Positions 18,626-26,832 of a DNA stretch of 64,000 nucleotides are shown here, one piece after another. A program made the translations under genes and the position numbers. Origin of the DNA: an uncultured Clostridia bacterium (GTDB lineage Bacteria > Bacillota > Clostridia > Oscillospirales > Acutalibacteraceae); assembly GCA_947630285.1 (NCBI GenBank), contig CANRHD010000001.1, positions 124,001 to 188,000 on the forward strand, given 5' to 3'. Position 1 is the stretch's first letter. Each line of letters opens with the position of its first letter. Below the pieces are notes generated by a model. That model had not been told where the DNA came from. It saw nothing but the letters and a program-made list of their open reading frames with translations, and did not search any database.

Positions 18626-19216
18626 TTACAAATTAGAACTTCTGATCTTTTGGCGCACACGCTGAAGAGCATTGTCAACCGATTTTACAGTAGAGCCGGT
18701 TTTTAAAGCGATTTCCTCATAAGACGCACCGCTTATGAAAAGCTTTAAAACCTCAAGCTCCCTTTTTGAAAGCATTGAATTAATATAATCAAGTATTCTG
18801 TCAAAACGGTCTTTAACTATTGTGATTTCTTCAACCGATGCGCTTGGCGCAGCGCTGCCGGCCGAATTTTCCAAAGATACAGTTTCGCAAGTAAAAACGC
18901 TGTTTTCCGAACGCTTGCGTGAAGCGGAAATGAGCCTGTTGCGTACACACTCTGCCACATAAGTATTAAAGCTTGCGCTCTTGGAGCTGTCATATGACTT
19001 AACTGCTGAAAGCACACTGAGCATACCCTCTTGAAAAAGGTCGTCGCTTTCAATGGAACTGTTTACTGAGGCAGATAAGAATTTCCTTACAAGGCTGTGA
19101 ACAAGCGGAGACACGCTGACTATGATATTGGTTAAGGCGTTTGAATCCCCTGCCTGGGCCTTGCCTACAAGCGATAAAATATTTTCACCGTTTAACGAGT
19201 TCTTATCAAAAGACAA
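18626..19216 (-). CDS. Sigma-70 family RNA polymerase sigma factor (SigH-like)
   Basis: 196-residue sigma factor with only regions 2 and 4. Region 2 (about 25-95) includes DLFQEGMLSVLSAVKSYDSSKSASF and YVAECVRNRLISA. Region 4 (about 140-190) has LSKRELEVLKLFISGASYEEIA and the helix-turn-helix STVKSVDNALQRVRQK. The layout matches the SigH/stationary-phase group, which in Clostridia starts sporulation or competence programmes, but the regulon cannot be told. The start is TTG at 19216 with AAGGGG nine bases upstream; no ATG precedes region 2. No anti-sigma gene is next to it. Confidence 0.85.
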   Translation of the reverse strand: MSFDKNSLNGENILSLVGKAQAGDSNALTNIIVSVSPLVHSLVRKFLSASVNSSIESDDLFQEGMLSVLSAVKSYDSSKSASFNTYVAECVRNRLISASRKRSENSVFTCETVSLENSAGSAAPSASVEEITIVKDRFDRILDYINSMLSKRELEVLKLFISGASYEEIALKTGSTVKSVDNALQRVRQKIRSSNL

Positions 19217-19270
19217 TATCGTTACCCCTTCGGCAGTATAAACACTACTTATTCATACTAATTTAATTAT

Positions 19271-19298
19271 ATTATAGCATTAAATTGGAATTTGTCAA
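19271..19298 (-). promoter_or_regulatory. Predicted promoter of the sigma-factor gene
   Basis: Minus strand reads TTGACA, 16 nt, TATAAT, giving a leader of about 48 nt. Confidence 0.75.
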
Positions 19299-19336
19299 TA
19301 TTTTTTGTGAAAATTGTATAAAATTGTTTAAAATAA

Positions 19337-19362
19337 GAGCAATCCGCTAAACAGATTGCCCT
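19337..19362 (-). terminator. Possible terminator after the 32-residue membrane protein
   Basis: GAGCAATC (19337-19344) pairs with GATTGCCC (19354-19361); the minus strand continues TTATTTT. The stem has one mismatch. Confidence 0.5.
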
Positions 19363-19390
19363 TAAATTTAAAAATTATTTGTAAAATTTA

Positions 19391-19489
19391 CTATCTTACA
19401 AGAGTGTAAAACAAAACAGATACAGCGCTCGCCGCCATTAAAACGGCCAAAACTATACATATTACTTTTACAACTTTTCTGTTAAACAT
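19391..19489 (-). CDS. Small single-span membrane protein, 32 residues
   Basis: Reads MFNRKVVKVICIVLAVLMAA, then SAVSVLFYTLVR and a stop. A basic N-terminus, one hydrophobic helix of about 20 residues and a short polar end are visible, typical of real small membrane proteins rather than chance ORFs. GGAG stands 6 bp before the ATG. It lies 12 bp after the phosphoglucomutase stop, so it is probably co-transcribed, and it is followed by a hairpin. Function unknown; similar 30-35-residue one-helix proteins occur widely in Firmicutes. Confidence 0.6.
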   Translation of the reverse strand: MFNRKVVKVICIVLAVLMAASAVSVLFYTLVR

Positions 19490-19501
19490 TTTATTCTCCG
19501 C

Positions 19502-21223
19502 TTATTCAATGCCCATTATTTTCTCAATATCGGCTGAAATTTCTTTTGTAAGCTCCTCTGCCGAAGCCCTGTCCTTCTTAACGGCGGTTATATAAATTTT
19601 AATCTTGGGCTCTGTGCCGGAGGGACGGACTATAACGCCCGAACCGCCCGTGAGCTTATACGAAAGAACATTTGACTTGGGAAGCTCGATTTTTTCCGTA
19701 CTGCCAGATTTTAAATCGGTTTTTATGCTGTTTAAATAATCGGAAATACCGCACACCTCAAGCCCGGCAACGGTTTTGGGAGGATTGGAGCGAAGCTTGT
19801 TCATCATGTCGCTCATCTTCTGCATACCTGCCGCACCCTCAAAATTAAAGTTCAGCAGAGAATTTAAAAACATACCGTACTTGTTGTAGATGTTCTGCAT
19901 CTGATTATACAGGCTGACACCTTTTTTCTTGTAATATGCCGCCATTTCGCAGATGAGCATTGAAGCGACAACGGCGTCCTTATCCCTTGCGTGCGCACCC
20001 CTTAAGTAGCCGTATGACTCCTCCATACCGACTATAAACCTGTCGGTCTGATTTTTCTTTTCAAGCTTTGTAACAAGCTCGCCTATATACTTAAATCCCG
20101 TTAGCAAATCGGCTGTCTCGGCGCCGTAGCTTTCCGCAATTTCAGCGACAAGCTGTGAGGTTACGATGGTTTTCACAACTATGGGATTTTCGGGAAGCCT
20201 GCCCTGCTCCTTGAGCGACGAGAGTATATACTCGGTGAGCATTATGCCCACTTCGTTGCCTGTCATAAGCTTATATTCGCCGTTGTCAAGAACAGCGATG
20301 CCGACCCTGTCGCAGTCGGGATCGGTTGCAAGGAGCAGATCCGCCTTTTTTTCTTCCGTCATGGCAATGGCGCACTCGAAAACCTGTTTGATTTCGGGGT
20401 TCGGGAACGGACAGGTCGGGAAATTGCCGTCGGGAAGCTCCTGCTGTTTAACCACCCTGACATCGGATACGCCTATTCTCTTTAATATTTCCCTGACATG
20501 CTTATTGCCCGTGCCGTTGAGCGGCGAATAGATAACGGAAAGTCCGGAATTTTCGCACGCATTTTTGTTTACGCCCGCATTGAGCACCTCTTTGTAGAAG
20601 CTCTCGACAACATCGTCCGAAACATATTCGATATTGCCGAGCTTAACCGCCTCGTCAAAATCTGCCTTATGTATGCCGTCAAACATATCGACCTTGTTTA
20701 TAAACCCGTATGTCTTTGCGGCGGCCTCGTCGGTCATCTGATAACCGTTGGGGTCATAGCACTTATAGCCGTTGTACTTTGCCGGATTGTGGCTTGCGGT
20801 AATGATGATGCCGGAACTGCACTTATAATAGCGCACCGCATAGCTCAACATCGGCGTGGGAACAAGCTCCGGGTAAATATATACCTTTATGCCGTTGCCT
20901 GCAAGCACCTCTGCGGCAGAGCGCGCAAAAGTATCGGACTTAATCCTTGAATCATACGCAATGGCTACGGACGGCTCGCTGAAAGCGGAATTTAAATAAT
21001 CCGCAAGTCCCTGCGTCGCCTGATTTACGGTATAAATATTCATTCTGTTGGTACCGGCCCCGATTACGCCTCTGAGACCTGCCGTGCCAAACTCAAGATT
21101 TTTATAGAAGCGGTCGAGTATTTCGTCCTCGTTGCCCTCAATTTCCCTGAGCTCCGCGGTTAAATCGCTGTCGGCGACCGCCTTTTCGCACCATAATTTA
21201 TAAAGAGTGTTTATATCGTTCAT
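19502..21223 (-). CDS. pgcA: Phosphoglucomutase / phosphomannomutase (alpha-D-phosphohexomutase)
   Basis: 573-residue cytosolic mutase that interconverts hexose 1- and 6-phosphates, feeding glycogen, cell-wall and teichoic-acid sugar nucleotides. The four domain signatures are in order: the phosphoserine loop TASHNPAKYNGYK (about 141-153), the metal loop DPDCDRVGIA (about 300-309), the sugar-binding EESYGYL (about 402-408) and the phosphate-binding RPSGTEPKIKIY near residue 543. Length matches the Bacillus PgcA type. GGAGG precedes the ATG. Own promoter at 21256-21284. Confidence 0.95.
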   Translation of the reverse strand: MNDINTLYKLWCEKAVADSDLTAELREIEGNEDEILDRFYKNLEFGTAGLRGVIGAGTNRMNIYTVNQATQGLADYLNSAFSEPSVAIAYDSRIKSDTFARSAAEVLAGNGIKVYIYPELVPTPMLSYAVRYYKCSSGIIITASHNPAKYNGYKCYDPNGYQMTDEAAAKTYGFINKVDMFDGIHKADFDEAVKLGNIEYVSDDVVESFYKEVLNAGVNKNACENSGLSVIYSPLNGTGNKHVREILKRIGVSDVRVVKQQELPDGNFPTCPFPNPEIKQVFECAIAMTEEKKADLLLATDPDCDRVGIAVLDNGEYKLMTGNEVGIMLTEYILSSLKEQGRLPENPIVVKTIVTSQLVAEIAESYGAETADLLTGFKYIGELVTKLEKKNQTDRFIVGMEESYGYLRGAHARDKDAVVASMLICEMAAYYKKKGVSLYNQMQNIYNKYGMFLNSLLNFNFEGAAGMQKMSDMMNKLRSNPPKTVAGLEVCGISDYLNSIKTDLKSGSTEKIELPKSNVLSYKLTGGSGVIVRPSGTEPKIKIYITAVKKDRASAEELTKEISADIEKIMGIE

Positions 21224-21255
21224 AACTGCACCTCCGAGTATAATTTATAAATAAT

Positions 21256-21284
21256 ATTATATGCCTTTATCGTGCTAAAGTAAA
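21256..21284 (-). promoter_or_regulatory. Predicted promoter of the phosphoglucomutase gene
   Basis: Minus strand reads TTTACT, 17 nt, TATAAT, between the ABC transporter operon and pgcA. Confidence 0.6.
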
Positions 21285-21302
21285 CAATTATTTAAGATAA
21301 AA

Positions 21303-22076
21303 TTATACGAGAACCTTGGATAAAAAGTCCTTTAACCTCGGATTTTGCGGATTTGAGAAGATTTCATCGGGCGTGCCCTGCTCCAAAATTTTGCCGCCGT
21401 CCATAAATACCACCCTTGTGGCAACCTCCTTGGCAAAGCCCATCTCGTGAGTTACTACCGCCATGGTCATTCCCTCGGAAGCGAGTGATTTCATAACATC
21501 GAGAACTTCGCCTACCATTTCCGGGTCAAGCGCAGATGTGGGCTCGTCAAAAAGCATTACCTCGGGCTCCATACACAGCGCCCTGACTATGGCAACTCTC
21601 TGCTTCTGTCCGCCGGAGAGCTGACTCGGAAACGCCGAAGCCCTGTCCTCAAGCCCTACACGCTTTAGGAGCGCTTTTGCTTTCTGCTCCGCCTCTTCCC
21701 TGCTCTTTTTTAACAGCTTCATAGGCGCAATGGTCATATTCTTGAGTATGTTCATATTGTTAAAGAGGTTGAAATGCTGAAATACCATTCCCATTTTTCT
21801 GCGGTGGAGGTTGATATTCGATTTCGGGTCGGTAATGTCGGCGCCGTCAAAAATTATTTTGCCCTCGGTAGGAATCTCAAGAAGATTTAAAGAGCGCAAA
21901 AATGTTGATTTTCCGCTTCCCGACGGGCCTATTATAACCACTACCTCGCCCTTTTTTATTTCCATATCCACTCCGTCAAGGGCCTTTACCCTGCCGCCGT
22001 TATAATGCTTTTTAAGCCCTTTGATACTTATGAGCGAACCGCCCTGTATGCCCTTTACGGTTTCGTTATCTTTCAT
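21303..22076 (-). CDS. Polar amino-acid ABC transporter, ATP-binding protein (GlnQ-like)
   Basis: 257-residue ATPase. Walker [10 protein letters not shown] lies near residues 52-60, the Q-loop [10 protein letters not shown] near 96-105, signature [15 protein letters not shown] near 158-172, Walker [15 protein letters not shown] near 179-192 and the H-loop VVTHEMGFA near 214. Motor of the PAAT-type importer with the two upstream genes. It overlaps the permease gene by 11 bp. Confidence 0.93.
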   Translation of the reverse strand: MKDNETVKGIQGGSLISIKGLKKHYNGGRVKALDGVDMEIKKGEVVVIIGPSGSGKSTFLRSLNLLEIPTEGKIIFDGADITDPKSNINLHRRKMGMVFQHFNLFNNMNILKNMTIAPMKLLKKSREEAEQKAKALLKRVGLEDRASAFPSQLSGGQKQRVAIVRALCMEPEVMLFDEPTSALDPEMVGEVLDVMKSLASEGMTMAVVTHEMGFAKEVATRVVFMDGGKILEQGTPDEIFSNPQNPRLKDFLSKVLV

Positions 22077-22791
22077 TTCGGCGAAGCCTCCTCTCGATAG
22101 TGGTAAATACCTTTGTCAGAACCACAACGGTTACAAGATAAATTATCGCAACCGCTATAAGCGGCACAAAAGCCTCAAATGTTCTGCCCCTGATAAGGTC
22201 GCCTGCCTTTGTAAGGTCCATAATTCCGACATAGCCGGCTATTGATGTTTCTTTAAGCAGGGCGATAATCTCGTTTAAAAGCGTGGGCAATACCGCCTTT
22301 ACCGTCTGCGGTATTACTATATGTATCATAGTCTGAACATAGTTGAAGCCAAGGCTTCTGCCGGCCTCAAACTGGCCGTTGTCGATAGACATTATGCCGC
22401 CTCGGAATATTTCCGCAACATACGCCGCAGAGTTAAAGCCGAACGCAATAACCGCAACAAATATATCGCTTTTAGACGAAACGAGTATTACGAAATACCA
22501 AATCATAAGCTGGACTACAACGGGCACTCCCCTTATGACGGTAATATAAATCTTGCAAATAAAGTTAATCGCCTTTAACAGGTAATAGCCTACGCCGCCC
22601 CTGAGCTTGAGTGTTTCCTCGTTCTTGTCGTAAGAGGACCTGACCGCCGCAAGTATTATGCCGAAAACGAGTCCCAATATAACCGCAAAAACGGTAATCA
22701 AAACCGTATGTAAAAAGCCCTCTACAAGCCATTCCCAATATCCGTTGTCGATAAAGCAAAGCATTATTTTATCTCTTAGCTCATCAAACAT
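22066..22791 (-). CDS. Polar amino-acid ABC transporter, permease
   Basis: 241-residue HisM/GlnP-type permease with about five membrane helices. The EAA loop [30 protein letters not shown] is the ATPase contact. The ATG at 22791 follows GGAGG by 11 nt; an ORF reading from 22842 would start inside the terminator hairpin at 22824-22851, so the shorter start was taken. One permease gene is present, so the channel is probably a homodimer. Confidence 0.92.
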   Translation of the reverse strand: MFDELRDKIMLCFIDNGYWEWLVEGFLHTVLITVFAVILGLVFGIILAAVRSSYDKNEETLKLRGGVGYYLLKAINFICKIYITVIRGVPVVVQLMIWYFVILVSSKSDIFVAVIAFGFNSAAYVAEIFRGGIMSIDNGQFEAGRSLGFNYVQTMIHIVIPQTVKAVLPTLLNEIIALLKETSIAGYVGIMDLTKAGDLIRGRTFEAFVPLIAVAIIYLVTVVVLTKVFTTIERRLRRNER

Positions 22792-22823
22792 TCTTTCAAC
22801 CGCCTCCGTTGTACTGTGTTTAA

Positions 22824-22851
22824 TAAAAAAAGGGCGGAACAAAGCCGCCCT
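22824..22851 (-). terminator. Intra-operon terminator between binding-protein and permease genes
   Basis: AGGGCGG/CCGCCCT stem with a 7-nt loop, followed on the minus strand by seven T. It lies directly after the binding-protein gene and would set a higher level of that mRNA than of the membrane subunits. Confidence 0.85.
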
Positions 22852-22878
22852 GAATTTACTCAGCGCAATTTACGCCTG

Positions 22879-23679
22879 TTATTCGGCAGGAATGTACTTG
22901 TCTATAATCTTATCAAGAGTACCGTCCGCCTTAAGCTCCGCAAGAGCCTTGTTGATGTCCTCAAGAAGCTGCGGATTATCCTTTGAAACGGCTATTGCAT
23001 AGTCCTCAACAGCCCACTCTGCGTCAAGGATTGTAAGGCCCTTATTTGCGGCAACGAAGGATTTTGCCGGTTCGTTGTCTATGATAACGGCCTGAACCTT
23101 ATCGGAATTAAGCGCCTGAACAGCGTCTGCACCGGTCTTGTAACGGATAACATTATCCTCGCCGTAACCGCCGTTTTCAACCGTGTCGGAAGCGTAAATA
23201 TCGCCCGTGGTATCCTGCTGAACGCCTATCTTCATTGAGCCGTCGCCCTTTAAGTCGTCAAGAGATTTGATTGAAGAGCCTTCCTTAACGATAACTACCT
23301 GTACGCCCGTTGCATAGGACTCGGTAAAGTTTACGCTCTGAAGTCTTTCTTCGTTTACGGTGATACCCGCCATGCCCATATCAAACTTGCCTGTCTGTAC
23401 GCCGCCGATAATCGAGCCGAACTCAACATCTTTGATTTCAAGCGTCATATCAAGCTTTTCGGCAATTTTCTGAGCAACCTCAACATCTATGCCGGCAAAG
23501 TTGTCGCCATCCTTAAACTCATAGGGAGGGAATGCCGCATTTGTCGCCATAACAAGAGTATTCTTTTCCGCATTGGTCTTAGTTTGTTCTTTTTCCTTAT
23601 TGCCGCCGCAGGCCGCAAAAGCGCAGATTACAAGCGCCAAAGCCATAACTACGGCAATGATTTTAATTGACTTTTTCAT
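22879..23679 (-). CDS. Polar amino-acid ABC transporter, substrate-binding lipoprotein
   Basis: 266-residue family-3 solute-binding protein. The lipoprotein signal ends in AFAAC near residue 23, so it is tethered to the outer face of the membrane. The mature part opens LVMATNAAFPPYEFKDGDNFAGIDVEVAQKIAEKL and carries GMAGITVNEERLQSVNFTESY, the typical ligand-binding stretches for polar amino acids. The exact ligand (Gln, Glu, Arg, His or Cys) is not decidable. First gene of the operon, with consensus promoter at 23711-23739. GGAGG precedes the ATG. Confidence 0.93.
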   Translation of the reverse strand: MKKSIKIIAVVMALALVICAFAACGGNKEKEQTKTNAEKNTLVMATNAAFPPYEFKDGDNFAGIDVEVAQKIAEKLDMTLEIKDVEFGSIIGGVQTGKFDMGMAGITVNEERLQSVNFTESYATGVQVVIVKEGSSIKSLDDLKGDGSMKIGVQQDTTGDIYASDTVENGGYGEDNVIRYKTGADAVQALNSDKVQAVIIDNEPAKSFVAANKGLTILDAEWAVEDYAIAVSKDNPQLLEDINKALAELKADGTLDKIIDKYIPAE

Positions 23680-23710
23680 ATATTTTCCTCCGAAATTTTA
23701 ATATGCTTGA

Positions 23711-23739
23711 ATTATACACCGTATTGAATAAAAATGCAA
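23711..23739 (-). promoter_or_regulatory. Predicted promoter of the amino-acid ABC operon
   Basis: Minus strand reads TTGCAT, 17 nt, TATAAT; about 25 nt of leader. Confidence 0.75.
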
Positions 23740-23948
23740 GTGTTTTGTATAATTATTCATCAACTTTGTTATTTATTACAATTAAGCGGTATAAAATTCG
23801 CTTTTAAATTGACATTTTATATATAGAAATGTATACAAAAAATGATTTTTATTCATAAAAATGAATATATGCCCTTTATTGTGAATATTATTGCAAAATA
23901 TGTCGAAAAAAATTAATGCGCCCGTCGGTTTAATTTACAAAATATTTA

Positions 23949-23977
23949 TTGATTTAATAAAAAGGCTTTGGTATTAT
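23949..23977 (+). promoter_or_regulatory. Predicted promoter of the membrane-protein/acyltransferase pair
   Basis: TTGATT, 17 nt, TATTAT at 23949-23977; leader about 26 nt. Confidence 0.6.
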
Positions 23978-24009
23978 TATTTTAATGTATTTTTTAAGGA
24001 GGAATTTTT

Positions 24010-24822
24010 TTGAAAGTACATTATGATTATTGCGAACACATTGAGAGTATAATGAAAGAATACCCTGACAACACGGTCAATTTCATATTTAAAAGGCGTG
24101 TTTTGCAGGAAATGACCGAAAGAACCAAGCAGGTTCTCGACAGAGGTCTGAAAGACGAAAAGGTTTGTCACGAGCTTATAATTTCGGAATTTAACTCCAA
24201 AAAGGTTTTATCCGACTACAGCCGTTACATCAACGGTATAAAGGAGAAAAAAATAATTAAGTACTCCCCTGTTGCCGCCGTATGCGCCATACTTGTTTCG
24301 GTTGTAATTTTCCTGCTTATCGGATTTTTTGCGGATATATGGCATCCTACATGGCTTATTGTAGAGGGCACGGCAACAGTCAGCATAATTTCGCTTATGT
24401 GGATAGGCGTTTACCTGCTCAACAGTCACAAGATGCTTTATGCCGTTTCACGGGCGCTTGTGGCAGGCTCTGTTATGGTGCTTACCCAGTTTATATTCCT
24501 TGTTTTAAGAATACCGCTCGGAATTGAAAAGGCGTATCTGATTTTTCTTGCCGCCCTTGCGCTTATGTTTATAGGCGATTTAATACTTGCCACCATGACT
24601 CATCAGAGGCTTATAATCATAAATTATCTTATAACCGTACCCGTTGTGTTTGTTTTCATTTATGTTATATTCGGAATTTTAAGGTTTTACACCTGGCAAC
24701 AGGGCGAGATTTTAATTTACCTGTCGCTGATAATAGATGTATTAATTGTTGTGGGAATGATTTTGCACAACAAAAAATATTCCTATAAACCGGAGGAGGA
24801 AGACATATGGAAAGAAAACTGA
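24010..24822 (+). CDS. Membrane protein of unknown function, six or seven helices
   Basis: 270 residues. A soluble, charged N-terminal part (1 to about 85) precedes helices at about 90-112, 117-137, 147-165, 172-190, 196-222 and 233-255, ending in an acidic tail. The N-terminal domain recalls the prefix domains of small clostridial membrane regulators, but I recognise no family. The start is TTG with GGAGG in place. It overlaps the acyltransferase by 16 bp, so the two proteins are probably made together and may work as a membrane anchor or lipid-substrate partner plus enzyme. Confidence 0.65.
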   Translation: MKVHYDYCEHIESIMKEYPDNTVNFIFKRRVLQEMTERTKQVLDRGLKDEKVCHELIISEFNSKKVLSDYSRYINGIKEKKIIKYSPVAAVCAILVSVVIFLLIGFFADIWHPTWLIVEGTATVSIISLMWIGVYLLNSHKMLYAVSRALVAGSVMVLTQFIFLVLRIPLGIEKAYLIFLAALALMFIGDLILATMTHQRLIIINYLITVPVVFVFIYVIFGILRFYTWQQGEILIYLSLIIDVLIVVGMILHNKKYSYKPEEEDIWKEN

Positions 24823-26093
24823 ACGCCGAGCTTTGGGATAAGATGCACTATCTTTTCCGTGATTTTAACGACCGTATGGTTCATGTTGAACTGCACTATG
24901 ATTTTCCCATTGACATTGAAATTTTGAAAACCGTGCTTATATGCTTTCTCGAAAAGGCGCCGGTTCTGCACTCCTCCTTTGTAGATACAAAGCTTAGAGC
25001 ATATTGGAGGGTAAACGATTACAACATCGACGATGTGCTTCATGTTTCAACGCCCGACAAGCTTGACGAGGCGATAAACGAATTTTTAACCCAATATATC
25101 CCTCCCGAAAACGAGCTTCAAATTCAGGTTGCGGTATTCAACAAGAAAGACGGCGGCAGTGTGCTGTGCATTGTGGAAAACCATATGTGTATGGACGGCG
25201 GCGATCTGAAATATTTTATGAAGACGCTTTGCAGGAGCTACAACGAGTATGCCGAGAACAGGATAAGCCCCATTGACTTGAAATCGGGCTCAAGAGCATA
25301 CGACGAGGTCTACAGCGACTTTTCAAAAACTGAAAAGAAAATGGCGCAAAATCTCTATAAAAATGTTTGCGCAAAGGACGACCACCGCTTCCCCCTGACG
25401 CAGGACAATATCCGTGACCGCTCGTTTATAGCAAGGCGAAAAATAGACAGCGAACGCTTTGCAACGCTCAGGAAATCGGGCAAAGCCATCGGCGCTACGG
25501 TAAACGATATGCTTGTTGCGGCGTATTTTTACAGCCTTTACGAGCTTGCCGGTTTTGACAAGAGCGAAAGCGTTACTATCTCCTGCGCCATCGACCTGCG
25601 CCGCCATATGAAGGACACAAGCGAAACGGGAATTACAAACCAAACGGCATTTATGCAATGCAATATTCCCGAACTCGGCGAGGATATTTTTAAGACGCTT
25701 GAATACACGAAAAAGAGCATTGAAAAATTCAAAAACGACAAATTTATGGGTCTGTACGGTCTGCCCCTGCTCAAACTCGGCTACAGCATTATGCCGCAGG
25801 CGGCAAGCGAACAGGTAATTAAACTCGGCTATTCAAATCCGCTTATCGCAATGAGCAATATAGGCGTGCTTGAAAGCGACAAGCTTGCGCTTTCGGGTCA
25901 TGCGCCCGTTGACGGATTTATGACAGGGGCGGTTAAATACAAGCCGTATGTGCTTCTTTCCGCAACCTCAATCAACGGTGAGCTGACACTTTCAATGTGC
26001 GTAAGGGGAAATGAAGAAGACGAAAAAATCGTAAACCGCTTCTTTGACCTTATGGAAAAGAACTTGGCGGTTCTGTCCTCAAAAAATTCTTAA
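24807..26093 (+). CDS. Condensation-domain-like acyltransferase (HxxxDG)
   Basis: 428 residues with the two-lobed CoA-dependent acyltransferase / NRPS condensation fold. The catalytic motif NHMCMDGGD (HxxxDG) lies near residues 127-135, with DLRRHM near 261-266 and SNIG near 350-353, the spots where condensation and WS/DGAT-type proteins have conserved boxes. No carrier-protein or adenylation domain is attached and no NRPS genes are near, so it is more likely a stand-alone acyl- or acetyltransferase acting on an alcohol or lipid. GGAGGAGG precedes the ATG. Coupled with the upstream membrane protein. Confidence 0.7.
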   Translation: MERKLNAELWDKMHYLFRDFNDRMVHVELHYDFPIDIEILKTVLICFLEKAPVLHSSFVDTKLRAYWRVNDYNIDDVLHVSTPDKLDEAINEFLTQYIPPENELQIQVAVFNKKDGGSVLCIVENHMCMDGGDLKYFMKTLCRSYNEYAENRISPIDLKSGSRAYDEVYSDFSKTEKKMAQNLYKNVCAKDDHRFPLTQDNIRDRSFIARRKIDSERFATLRKSGKAIGATVNDMLVAAYFYSLYELAGFDKSESVTISCAIDLRRHMKDTSETGITNQTAFMQCNIPELGEDIFKTLEYTKKSIEKFKNDKFMGLYGLPLLKLGYSIMPQAASEQVIKLGYSNPLIAMSNIGVLESDKLALSGHAPVDGFMTGAVKYKPYVLLSATSINGELTLSMCVRGNEEDEKIVNRFFDLMEKNLAVLSSKNS

Positions 26094-26107
26094 AGCAGTA
26101 AGTTTTA

Positions 26108-26138
26108 AAGGCGTTCGCACCTGAGATGCGGACGCCTT
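26108..26138 (+). terminator. Terminator after the acyltransferase gene
   Basis: AAGGCGTTCGCA pairs with TGCGGACGCCTT with a 7-nt loop, then AATTT. Repeat element copy 3 starts directly after it. Confidence 0.8.
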
Positions 26139-26355
26139 AATTTGTCGATAAATTATTTTTAAAAATTAAAAGTTTTCGGCCGCCTTTTACAAAAGGACGG
26201 TGGGGTCGAGGGGCAAAGCCCCCGTCGCAGTCCGCAGACTGCGAAATCTTTGCCCATAAAGAGCGCAGGAGGGGCGAAAAACAGTCCGGTGGACTGTTTT
26301 TCGGTGGTGAACCCTCGCCGGGGGTTCACCATAGCTTAATATTTTGTGCAAATCT
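26139..26355 (+). repeat. MITE-like element, copy 3 (eroded ends)
   Basis: Same orientation as copy 1. The core 26190-26333 is nearly identical to copy 1, including GGGGC/GCCCC, CGCAGTC/GACTGCG, the 13-bp GGT-loop stem and the GAACCC/GGGTTC hairpin. The left end (GTCGATAAATTATTTT) has drifted. The right end stops soon after TTTTGTGCAAAT and lacks the CTACAGGCTGAA terminus. Again it sits between convergent genes and directly beside a terminator, but no second terminator copy is seen. Confidence 0.7.
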
Positions 26356-26376
26356 GATAAAGCCTTAAACAATGCC

Positions 26377-26832
26377 TTAATCTTTCTTTTTTCTGAAAAC
26401 TATTAATTTGCTGAAAACATAGTTTAAAATTACAACGATAACCGAAACTGTCAGCTTTGCGGCCATACCCTCTATGCCGAAAACCGTTTGATTTAATCCG
26501 AGCTTTACGAGCAGAGGCACGCCGAAAACCTCAAGCACGCCCGTAAACGCCCTCGAAGCAACAAAGGATACAAACTCCTTGGCGAGCGTTGCGGGAGCGA
26601 AGCTTTTGCTTTCAAAGACAAATATTTTATTTGTGATAAACGCAAACAAAACGCCTGCGACCCATGCCGCGGCATTGCTCACGGTTATCCAGGTAAGAGC
26701 GTTTACCGACGGGGGCGAAATTTTTACAAGCAGAGTATAGGTCAGCCAATTTACGAGCGTGGTCAAAACGCCGAAAATAAGATAAGCTATAAGCTCCCTG
26801 TATTTTTTTGCGAGTTCAAAAATTTTTTTCAA
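26377..26832 (-). CDS. GtrA-family membrane protein
   Basis: 151 residues with four membrane helices. Typical GtrA features are AYLIFGVLTTLVNWLTYTLLV near the start, WVAGVLFAFITNKIFVFES in the middle and a final basic end. GtrA-like proteins are thought to carry lipid-linked sugars across the membrane or assist glycosyltransferases. The start is TTG at 26832 behind GGAG, overlapping the upstream gene by 17 bp. Last gene of the nadA-mnmA run; the link with those genes is unclear. Confidence 0.82.
   Translation of the reverse strand: MKKIFELAKKYRELIAYLIFGVLTTLVNWLTYTLLVKISPPSVNALTWITVSNAAAWVAGVLFAFITNKIFVFESKSFAPATLAKEFVSFVASRAFTGVLEVFGVPLLVKLGLNQTVFGIEGMAAKLTVSVIVVILNYVFSKLIVFRKKKD

Larger units (their letters stand above)
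23680..24009. other. AT-rich intergenic region between divergent operons
   Basis: 330 bp holding the ABC promoter (23711-23739) and the promoter at 23949-23977. The middle (23760-23940) is extremely AT-rich. I see no ORF and no clear operator. Confidence 0.7.

Noticed and set aside
22792..22842. Longer start for the ABC permease
   Set aside because: It would begin inside the terminator hairpin and adds residues unlike the family; GGAGG supports the ATG at 22791.
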